Below, one piece after another: positions 1-5,583 of a stretch of 5,583 nucleotides of DNA (position 1 is its first letter; every line of letters starts with the position of its first letter). The stretch spans positions 1 through 5,583 of the forward strand of contig CACYDK010000053.1 of assembly GCA_902773155.1 (NCBI GenBank), written 5' to 3'. This DNA is from an uncultured Ruminococcus sp. GTDB taxonomy: Bacteria; Bacillota; Clostridia; Oscillospirales; Acutalibacteraceae. A program made the translations under genes and the position numbers. The notes under the pieces were generated by a model. That model did no database searches. It saw only the letters and a program-made list of their open reading frames with translations, and had not been told where the DNA came from.

Positions 1-441
<441 letters not shown>

Positions 442-445
442 AATA

Positions 446-1660
446 TTAGTTACGCTTTTTTCTGAGCACGGAGCCCGGCGGAACCGGACGATCCGTAAAC
501 AAAGTGAGACGCTCCATCGCGTGCGGAGCGCTTTCGACCTCGTCGCCGAGCTCGTTTACGAGCCTTTCAACGCGGACGTCAAAGGGGATCCCTCCCGGAG
601 GAAGTACGTCGAGGACGTCTCCGACGAGGAATTTGTTGCGCTGGGTGATCGTGCTTTCGGCGCCGTTGCCGTCCTCGCAGAACGCGACGACGTCATAGCC
701 GCGGATATAACCGCCGTTGTCGGTCACCTGTCCGGGCTCGTAACCGAAGTAAAAGCCGGTGTTGTATTCACGGTGGCTTATCTTTTCGGTTTCGGCCTTT
801 ATCCATGAGGGAAGCGCGAAGCCCTCGGGATCCTTCATATATTCGTCTACCGCGTGGCGGTAAGCGTTTGTGGTTACGGCTACATAATAGCTCGATTTAG
901 CCCTTCCCTCGATCTTGAAGCTCGATATCCCTGCCTTTACCAGCTCGGGAATATGCTCGATCATACAAAGGTCGCGTGAATTGTACAGGAAGGTTCCGCC
1001 GCTGTCCTCCTCGACCGGAAAATACTGACCCTCGCGGTTTTGCTCAAAGAGGTGGTATTTCCAGCGGCACGGCTGAGCGCAGTCGCCGCGGTTGGCGTCG
1101 CGACCTGTCATATAGCTTGATATCAAACATCTTCCGGAAAAGGAGACGCACATAGCGCCGTGGACGAAGGCCTCTATCTCGAGCTCCTTAGGGGTTTTCG
1201 CCCTGAGCTCGGCGATTTCCTCAAGCGAAAGCTCTCGCGCGAGCACGACCCTCGACGCGCCCATATCGTAGAGCGTACGGGCGGTCTCGTAGTTAGTGAC
1301 TCCCGCCTGTGTGGAAACGTGGCGCGCGACCTCCGGCGCGTATTTAGCGGCCATAGACATAACGCCGACATCGGCTATAATAAATGCGTCCACTCCGGCC
1401 TTAGCCGCCGTAACGAGAAAATCCGGCAAATCGCGGAGCTCGTCGTTGCGGGGCAGGGTGTTGCAGGTAAGATGTATTTTTACGTTGTTTTCGTGCGCAA
1501 AGTCGCACGCCTCTTTAAGCTCCTCCGCGCTGAAATTGGCCGAGGCGGTACGCATTCCGAACTGCTTTCCCGCGAGAAAAACAGCGTCCGCGCCAAACCT
1601 CACGGCCGCCCTCAGACACTCGAGGTCGCCGGCCGGCGAAAGTATCTCGGGCTTTATCAT
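446..1660 (-). CDS. U32 family protein, probable TrhP-type tRNA uridine hydroxylase (annotated as peptidase U32)
   Basis: A 404-residue protein beginning MIKPEILSPAGDLE, the usual U32 N-terminus. The U32 signature E-x-F-x2-G-A-M-C-x4-G-x-C-x-I-S is intact at residues 163-181. Four cysteines, C171, C178, C194 (RGDC) and C198 (QPCRW), match the set that holds a [4Fe-4S] cluster in U32 proteins such as TrhP, RlhA and UbiU/V. A TIM-barrel-like part is followed by the conserved FKIEGR stretch (248-253), the NTGFYFGY segment (300-307) and a small C-terminal domain from about 320. Characterised relatives of this size (E. coli TrhP/YegQ, B. subtilis YrrO) carry out prephenate-dependent 5-hydroxylation of U34 in tRNA; that role is inferred here. 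A true collagenase-type peptidase activity is less likely. The start ATG overlaps the mltG stop by 4 bases (ATGA) and has no good Shine-Dalgarno site, pointing to translational coupling. No TrmR-like methyltransferase is seen in the window. Confidence 0.94.
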   Translation of the reverse strand: MIKPEILSPAGDLECLRAAVRFGADAVFLAGKQFGMRTASANFSAEELKEACDFAHENNVKIHLTCNTLPRNDELRDLPDFLVTAAKAGVDAFIIADVGVMSMAAKYAPEVARHVSTQAGVTNYETARTLYDMGASRVVLARELSLEEIAELRAKTPKELEIEAFVHGAMCVSFSGRCLISSYMTGRDANRGDCAQPCRWKYHLFEQNREGQYFPVEEDSGGTFLYNSRDLCMIEHIPELVKAGISSFKIEGRAKSSYYVAVTTNAYRHAVDEYMKDPEGFALPSWIKAETEKISHREYNTGFYFGYEPGQVTDNGGYIRGYDVVAFCEDGNGAESTITQRNKFLVGDVLDVLPPGGIPFDVRVERLVNELGDEVESAPHAMERLTLFTDRPVPPGSVLRKKRN

Positions 1661-2991
1661 ATCAGCGAAAGATTGTACTCGTGCTCATAAAGCGTTGAGG
1701 CGTAGTAGGGAGTGCCGTCCTTTGCATGGCAGAAGTACAGGTAGTCGGTATCGTTCGGATTGATAGCGGCGAGTATGGCCTGCATACCGGGGTTGCAGAT
1801 CGGTCCTGGCGGCAGTCCGTTGAACTTGTAGGTATTGTAGGTGCTCTTGAAGGTCTTTTTAAGCTCGTCCGGCACCGTCTTGGCGCTTCGGTAGGGGTAG
1901 TACTTTGTACTGTCGAGTCCGAGACGGGCGACTCCGTACTCCGCGCCGTTTTCAATTCGGTTGCGAAGGATCGAGCTGATATAGTACATATCCTCGGTGT
2001 TGGCGGCCTCGGCCTGAATGATCGAGGCTATGGTGAGGATCTGGTTCATACTGTATTTAGAGGACTTGACCAGCTTTTTGACGTTTACGGCCTTGCTGTA
2101 ACCGTCAACGTTCTGGTCGGAGTATATCCTGAGCTCATAGTCGTTGAGCATTCTTGTAATGGTGAGCTCCGGACGCTCGTTTATATAGCACTCGTAGGTA
2201 TCCGGGAAAAGATAGCCCTCGAGCTTGTAATAGCGCTTGTCGGGGTTCTTTATATTGCGGATAAAGCTGTAGTCCTCGTCGAAGTAATCCGAATTGCAAA
2301 GCTCGAGGAAGCGATCCGTATTGGCGAGGATCTTCTTTTCCTTTAACGCCTTCGCTATCTCGAGGACGTTCATACCCTCTGTGATCGTGATCTTGACCGT
2401 ATCGGTACGGTTTGACATAGACTGGAGATAGTTTATTATCGCCTCGTAGTCCATATTAGTAGCGATTTTATACTTACCCTGGGAGAATTCTGTGCTTTTT
2501 GTAAAAGTGGCGTAAAGCGAGAAGAAGCCCTCCTCATTGATAACTCCCTTTTTCTTAAGAGCCGCGCTGACCTGGTCTAAGGTCGGGTTCTCGGGAATTT
2601 TAACGGTCACAGTATTCTGAGCGGTTCTGTTCATAGCGAGCATATCGCTCACGCCTACGAGCGCGAAGAGTCCGAGAGCGATTCCGGCGAGCACGACGCA
2701 GCCCCACCAAATAAGCCTGAAGCGACGGGTGTTCTTGCGGTCGATGTATTTTTGCTCGCGCTTTTTCTCCCTGTTCTTAGCCTTTAGATGAGATCTTGAA
2801 TCGCGCCTCATCTGCTCCCTAACGTCGTCGTCCGAGTAGGAGCTTATGCTCTGAGAAGCCTCAACATCGAGGTTTTCGAGCTCGCGGTAGCGGTCTCCGA
2901 CCGCGAGGTCGTCACTGTCGATATTCATATGGAAGTTGTTCACCTTTTCGCGGCGAAGCTCGTCGATAGAGTTGTTGTCATCGCGTGCCAT
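1657..2991 (-). CDS. mltG: Endolytic murein transglycosylase MltG (YceG-like)
   Basis: Membrane-anchored lytic transglycosylase that cuts nascent peptidoglycan strands and so limits glycan length. Numbered from the ATG at 2991 (444 residues): a very charged cytoplasmic region (1 to about 92) ends in a Lys/Arg-rich stretch; one transmembrane helix lies at about 93-114; a LysM-like subdomain follows at about 127-190. Family motifs are EGYLFPDTYE (258-267), the catalytic-region IASIIQAEA with predicted catalytic Glu328, GLPPGPICNPG (392-402) and the terminal YEHEYNL. The position before the catalytic pair is Gln (QAE) where E. coli MltG has Glu (EKE). The start is ambiguous: ATG at 2991 has AAGGTGG five bases upstream, while an in-frame GTG at 3000 would add MDK and could use AAGGA at 3014-3010. 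I prefer the ATG. The stop overlaps the U32 start by 4 bases, and the 5-formyl-THF cyclo-ligase gene ends about 10 bases upstream. Confidence 0.96.
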   Translation of the reverse strand: MARDDNNSIDELRREKVNNFHMNIDSDDLAVGDRYRELENLDVEASQSISSYSDDDVREQMRRDSRSHLKAKNREKKREQKYIDRKNTRRFRLIWWGCVVLAGIALGLFALVGVSDMLAMNRTAQNTVTVKIPENPTLDQVSAALKKKGVINEEGFFSLYATFTKSTEFSQGKYKIATNMDYEAIINYLQSMSNRTDTVKITITEGMNVLEIAKALKEKKILANTDRFLELCNSDYFDEDYSFIRNIKNPDKRYYKLEGYLFPDTYECYINERPELTITRMLNDYELRIYSDQNVDGYSKAVNVKKLVKSSKYSMNQILTIASIIQAEAANTEDMYYISSILRNRIENGAEYGVARLGLDSTKYYPYRSAKTVPDELKKTFKSTYNTYKFNGLPPGPICNPGMQAILAAINPNDTDYLYFCHAKDGTPYYASTLYEHEYNLSLI

Positions 2992-2996
2992 TTTAT

Positions 2997-3003
2997 CCAC
3001 CTT
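2997..3003 (-). promoter_or_regulatory. Ribosome binding site deciding the mltG start
   Basis: The minus strand reads AAGGTGG, one mismatch from AAGGAGG, then ATAAA and the ATG at 2991. It overlaps the TAA stop of the upstream cyclo-ligase gene. The alternative GTG start at 3000-2998 lies inside this site, so using that GTG would need the weaker AAGGA at 3014-3010 (spacing 9). This favours the ATG but does not prove it. Confidence 0.55.
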
Positions 3004-3592
3004 ACCTATTCCTTATATCCAAAGTGTATTTATCGGTAATCACAAGATTAACCGGGCGGTCGTAATATCCCCTGGGAAGCTCGGGGACCATGCATTTTGA
3101 GTAACAGATCCCGGCTGTAACTCCATCAAAGTCATACACAAACCGGTCGTAGTAGCCTTTTCCGAAGCCGATACGGTATCCGTCGCGGTCGAATACTATT
3201 CCGGGCACTATGCAGAGCCCTCCGGAAAAATCTGTGACCCTTTCACAACGGGAGACATTGGGCTCCAGCAGTCCGTAGAATCCCTCCTCGAGGTTGTCCC
3301 TCGAGTTGTAATAATAGTAGCTTATTGTTTTTTGGTCGTCGTTGCAGCGCGGAACCGCAACGCGTTTTCCGAGCTCCAGCGAGCGCGTGATTATTGCCGA
3401 GGTATCTACCTCGATATCCTTGGAAATAAAAGCCAGCAGAAGCCTGCAGCTTTTAAATTCCTCAAGTTCAAAGAGTTTTTCGGCAATAGCGCGGTCGGCC
3501 GCGGCCTTTTTGTCGGGAGGATAGTTCTCCCTCAGTTTTTTATACCTTGTGCGAATCTCGTTTTTCTTCTGCCTGAGGTTCTTTACGGGCAT
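3002..3592 (-). CDS. 5-formyltetrahydrofolate cyclo-ligase (MTHFS family)
   Basis: Cytoplasmic enzyme that converts 5-formyl-THF to 5,10-methenyl-THF with ATP, returning this storage or inhibitory folate to the one-carbon pool. The 196-residue length is normal for the family (known as YqgN in Bacillus and YgfA/Fau in E. coli). Visible hallmarks are the N-terminal basic helix KKNEIRTRYKKLR (9-21), the central PGIVFDRDGYRIGFGKG (130-146) running into YYDR (147-150), which forms the nucleotide and substrate site, and the C-terminal DRPVNLVITD (178-187). The start ATG lies within the end of the DJ-1 gene, giving a 10-base overlap (ATGCCCGTAA), and is preceded at spacing 8 by a perfect AAGGAG (3606-3601) inside that gene. 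It is followed directly by mltG, as one co-transcribed unit. All family motifs are present and nothing suggests loss of function. Confidence 0.96.
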   Translation of the reverse strand: MPVKNLRQKKNEIRTRYKKLRENYPPDKKAAADRAIAEKLFELEEFKSCRLLLAFISKDIEVDTSAIITRSLELGKRVAVPRCNDDQKTISYYYYNSRDNLEEGFYGLLEPNVSRCERVTDFSGGLCIVPGIVFDRDGYRIGFGKGYYDRFVYDFDGVTAGICYSKCMVPELPRGYYDRPVNLVITDKYTLDIRNR

Positions 3593-4122
3593 TGCATAGA
3601 CTCCTTAACGTGAGCCGCGATTTCTGGCGAGCTGAGCTCCGCAGCGATCATAAGACCGAACGGTATCGTACAGCCCGCGCCCTTTCCGGTTATGAAATTA
3701 TCACATTTCACCGCCGGCTCGCCTGTAAAGTTCACCTTGTCCTCGTTGACCTCGCAGCCCGGATAGCAGGTTGCGTTTTTACCGTTGAGCAGTCCTCTCT
3801 TAGCGAAAATCGAGGGAGCCGCGCAGATAGCGCACATAAGCTTCTCGTTTTCAACGCAGTAAGCTATAAGCTTTTCTACGAACTCGGACTTGTCAAGGTT
3901 GCGGGTACCGTCGAGACCGCCGGGAAGGATGAGAGCGTCGAGCTTGTCGAGCTCTACCTCGTCGGGGAGTATATCGGCCTCGACCTTGATTTTAGCGGAG
4001 GCGGTCACGGTTTTTCCGGTAACGCCCACTGTAAGCAGGTCGAGTTTGGCTCTTCTGAGCACGTCAACGGTTGTAAGAGCCTCGGTAATCTCGAAGCCGT
4101 CTGCAAGCATAAGATAAATCAC
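3583..4122 (-). CDS. DJ-1/PfpI family protein
   Basis: A 179-residue single-domain protein of the DJ-1/ThiJ/PfpI superfamily (class I glutamine amidotransferase-like fold), probably cytoplasmic. The family includes DJ-1/YajL-like stress proteins, glyoxalases, chaperones and amidases, so the exact reaction cannot be read from sequence. The signature parts are GFEITEAL (9-16) with the conserved acidic residue Glu11, LILPGGLDG (64-72), and the nucleophile elbow AICAAP (98-103) with Cys100 as the reactive cysteine. A GKGAGCTIPFG segment (147-157) corresponds to the SRGPGTA-like loop of DJ-1. It resembles the DJ-1 subgroup more than the PfpI protease subgroup because of the short length and the E-x-x-E pattern near the N-terminus. 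The start is a GTG at 4122, supported by a good ribosome site. It lies 13 bases after the acetyltransferase gene and overlaps the next gene by 10 bases. Confidence 0.93.
   Translation of the reverse strand: MIYLMLADGFEITEALTTVDVLRRAKLDLLTVGVTGKTVTASAKIKVEADILPDEVELDKLDALILPGGLDGTRNLDKSEFVEKLIAYCVENEKLMCAICAAPSIFAKRGLLNGKNATCYPGCEVNEDKVNFTGEPAVKCDNFITGKGAGCTIPFGLMIAAELSSPEIAAHVKESMQCP
3601..3606 (-). promoter_or_regulatory. Ribosome binding site of the 5-formyl-THF cyclo-ligase gene, inside the DJ-1 gene
   Basis: The minus strand reads AAGGAG, then TCTATGCA and the start ATG at 3592. The ATG at 3598-3596 that lies between them belongs to the DJ-1 reading frame and is out of frame with the cyclo-ligase. 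The site is therefore embedded in the last codons of the upstream gene, consistent with coupled translation. Confidence 0.75.
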
Positions 4123-4129
4123 GTCAATT

Positions 4130-4137
4130 CTCCTCTC
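4130..4137 (-). promoter_or_regulatory. Ribosome binding site supporting the GTG start of the DJ-1 gene
   Basis: The minus strand reads GAGAGGAG, then AATTGAC and GTG at 4122-4120. The AGGAG core is 7 bases from the GTG. The site overlaps the TGA stop (4138-4136) of the acetyltransferase gene. No ATG lies between this site and the GTG, and the protein starting at GTG has the normal DJ-1 N-terminus (first beta strand, then GFEITE), so the GTG is well supported. Confidence 0.75.
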
Positions 4138-4942
4138 AGTCGAGCGTAAGCCCGACGTAAACAGTCTCGGGTTTATAAGTAGTAAGATATTTTATCATAG
4201 CGAAGCGCTCGGGCTCGCTTTTTATAAATTTCTGCTCGGGCGAAAGGTGGAACACGAAGGTGTCGCTTTCGAACGCGCTGAGCAAATCTGTCAGAAGATA
4301 GGGAGCGTTTTCATCGGCGCTGATCAGCTCGCTCACATAACATACGCCGCCGCGCTCCTCGGCGATAGCGTAGCCGTAATTGCTCTTTATAACCTTCGCG
4401 CCGTAGAGCTCGTTGTACTTAAAGGCGTAGTCGATCATGGCGTTGCCAAAAAAGAGGAAATCGCGCTTAAGGCACCTGCTCCTTATTCCGCAGTAGCCGT
4501 CAACAACAAGCTCGGTAAGCTCGTAGGGCTTCGCGATAGCCGCCGCTTCGGCACGTGTGAGCGTCGCTTTGTTGGAGGTTACGGGCTTAAAGCCGAGTCC
4601 GCGGTAATAGTCATATAGCCCTTCGTCCGCCGGAAGCGTAACGCACAGCTCGGCCGAGGTGCTCGCGAGCGCGCCCTGCAGAAGTCCGTGGAGGATCCCG
4701 AGCCCCCGGAACTTTTCGTCCACGGCGGCGGCGTAGAGATAGCGCGCCTCACGCCCGTTGACCTTGGCCGGAAGCAGGAAGAGCATAGCCATAAGCTCGT
4801 CCCCCTCGCAGGCGATAAATCCAAATTCATAGTAACTGTTTAAAAACAGCTCCACGGCCTCGTCGGTGTCGCTGAAGCAGGCCTTCCACAGGTTTTTTAT
4901 ATTTTCACGGTCGCTCTCCGCGACAGCACGAATCTCAATCAT
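4136..4942 (-). CDS. GNAT family N-acetyltransferase with an unassigned C-terminal half
   Basis: A 268-residue cytoplasmic protein. Residues 1 to about 125 form a GNAT domain: it begins MIEIRAVAESD, the usual first beta strand and helix; strand 4 and motif A are YAAAVDEKFRGLGILHGLL (70-88), where the RGLG turn binds the CoA pyrophosphate; motif B is LYDYYRGLGF (109-118). The last position of the R-x-x-G-x-G/A motif is Leu84, a variation seen in longer Eis-like GNATs. Residues about 130-268 match no domain I can name; they may be a second GNAT-like or accessory half. The substrate is unknown. The start ATG has GGAG at spacing 6 (4952-4949) and overlaps the upstream DUF2156 stop by 8 bases (ATGATTGA), which suggests the two acyltransferase-fold genes are translationally coupled. 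The GNAT call is firm; the physiological role is open. Confidence 0.9.
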   Translation of the reverse strand: MIEIRAVAESDRENIKNLWKACFSDTDEAVELFLNSYYEFGFIACEGDELMAMLFLLPAKVNGREARYLYAAAVDEKFRGLGILHGLLQGALASTSAELCVTLPADEGLYDYYRGLGFKPVTSNKATLTRAEAAAIAKPYELTELVVDGYCGIRSRCLKRDFLFFGNAMIDYAFKYNELYGAKVIKSNYGYAIAEERGGVCYVSELISADENAPYLLTDLLSAFESDTFVFHLSPEQKFIKSEPERFAMIKYLTTYKPETVYVGLTLD

Positions 4943-5583
4943 TTTTTACTCCGCTGTATCGCTTAAGAATCGCTACGGGGTGGTAGGAAAGCTTGGCCTT
5001 TTTCAGCGACTCTATCCCCATATCCTCTTCTCTGTTGATAAACTCGAAGCCTATAAGGGTTTTGGCGAATTCGTTATTGATCTTGGCGTAAGAGCCGTCG
5101 TATTCGACGAGAGCCTTCTCGAAGCTGACGTCGAAGGTTGTCAGGTTAATGCCCGAGCCGAGGGTCATCGCTACGGGAGCGTCGTCCACATAGAGCACAC
5201 CGCCGTGCATTTTGAGCTGTTCGTAATTCTCGAGGGTTTCTCTGATAGCCCAATACTCGTTGTAGGATTCGATGTCGACGCCGTTGTTTTCACACCATCG
5301 CTCTACAACCCTGAGCGCGTCGGATTTGTTGTCCTTTGAAATGATCTTAAAGCTCCAGTCGGGATAGGAGCGGTCAAATTTTGAGATGTGGTTTCGCTTG
5401 CTGTGGTACTTTTTTCCGGGCAAAAGGCAGAGGTCGTAGTTTGTGTAGATGTAGTCCTCGTCGCCCTCGAGCTCCTCGAAATCGAACTCGTAGCCGGTCA
5501 GCTCAACAAGCTTCTCGCGCTGAGCCTCGGTGAGCATAACGAAGCGAGCCTCTATTCCGCGTTCAACGGCGTCTTTAAAAATC
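4935..5583 (-). CDS. DUF2156 / phosphatidylglycerol lysyltransferase-domain protein, C-terminal part (start beyond right edge)
   Basis: The frame is open to the right edge and gives 215 residues, starting IFKDAVERGIEARFV before the first internal Met at 5537. Those upstream residues look like the expected domain rather than leader, so Met 5537 is probably not the start. Family proteins are about 290-300 residues, so roughly a quarter is missing. Conserved parts (numbered from the first visible residue) are the GKKYHSKRNHISKF block at 56-69, the mixed strand-helix core, and the C-terminal INREEDMGIESLKKAKLSYHP (182-202). This is the double-GNAT-like fold also found in the soluble domain of MprF, which transfers Lys or Ala from tRNA to phosphatidylglycerol. 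No transmembrane flippase part is seen in the visible portion, so this is likely a stand-alone soluble protein of unproven substrate. It overlaps the GNAT gene by 8 bases. Confidence 0.87.
   Translation of the reverse strand, partial: IFKDAVERGIEARFVMLTEAQREKLVELTGYEFDFEELEGDEDYIYTNYDLCLLPGKKYHSKRNHISKFDRSYPDWSFKIISKDNKSDALRVVERWCENNGVDIESYNEYWAIRETLENYEQLKMHGGVLYVDDAPVAMTLGSGINLTTFDVSFEKALVEYDGSYAKINNEFAKTLIGFEFINREEDMGIESLKKAKLSYHPVAILKRYSGVKND

Noticed and set aside
446..1660. Collagenase-type peptidase role for the U32 protein
   Set aside because: The family name is historical. The cysteine set and size match Fe-S RNA-hydroxylase members, and nothing around it suggests protein degradation.
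1160..1690. Plus-strand open frame of 176 codons opposite the U32 gene
   Set aside because: It lies wholly opposite a gene with intact family motifs, its product resembles no family, and it has no supporting ribosome site that I can see. The bias in the real gene's third codon positions explains the open frame.
1726..2346. Plus-strand open frame of 206 codons opposite mltG
   Set aside because: It is antisense to the conserved catalytic region of MltG, and its Val/Leu/Gly-rich product looks like the reverse reading of Asp/Glu/Tyr codons.
3592..4149. Plus-strand open frame of 185 codons opposite the DJ-1 gene
   Set aside because: It mirrors the DJ-1 gene almost end to end, while the minus-strand product has the full DJ-1 motif set. 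No evidence for a second product.
4866..5339. Plus-strand open frame of 157 codons opposite the DUF2156 and GNAT genes
   Set aside because: It spans the junction of two real minus-strand genes with clear family motifs and has no recognisable domain.

Overview
The window is a gene-dense stretch of bacterial chromosome. Seven genes all lie on the minus strand, so they are transcribed from the right edge towards the left edge. Both end genes are cut by the window. Protein styles (AlaS N-terminus, MltG, U32 protein), AAGGAG-like Shine-Dalgarno sites, moderate GC and tight spacing suggest a Firmicute, most likely a clostridial (Oscillospiraceae/Ruminococcus-like) gut bacterium. This is a judgement from sequence style, not a database match.

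In transcription order: (1) the 3' part of a DUF2156 (phosphatidylglycerol lysyltransferase-domain) protein, right edge to 4935; (2) a GNAT-type acetyltransferase, 4942-4136; (3) a DJ-1/PfpI family protein, 4122-3583; (4) 5-formyltetrahydrofolate cyclo-ligase, 3592-3002; (5) the endolytic murein transglycosylase MltG, about 2991-1657; (6) a U32 'peptidase' family protein of the TrhP tRNA-hydroxylase type, 1660-446; (7) the N-terminal 141 residues of alanyl-tRNA synthetase (alaS), 424 to the left edge.

Neighbouring genes overlap by 4-10 bases or are separated by at most 21 bases. I see no terminator, promoter, riboswitch or T-box between them, so they look like one polycistronic unit with much translational coupling. 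The products fall into separate housekeeping tasks: acyl or aminoacyl transfer (genes 1-2), stress or glyoxalase-like chemistry (3), folate salvage (4), septal or cell-wall glycan processing (5), wobble-base modification (6) and tRNA charging (7). The mltG/U32/alaS grouping recalls the Bacillus subtilis alaS ... mltG(yrrL)-trmR-trhP1-trhP2 region, but with rearranged order and a single U32 gene.

I found no mobile element, CRISPR array, RNA gene, repeat family or unknown defence-like system. The most interesting points are the placement of alaS without room for its own leader, the solitary TrhP-like gene, the charged N-terminal extension of MltG, and the DUF2156/GNAT pair at the head of the visible operon.
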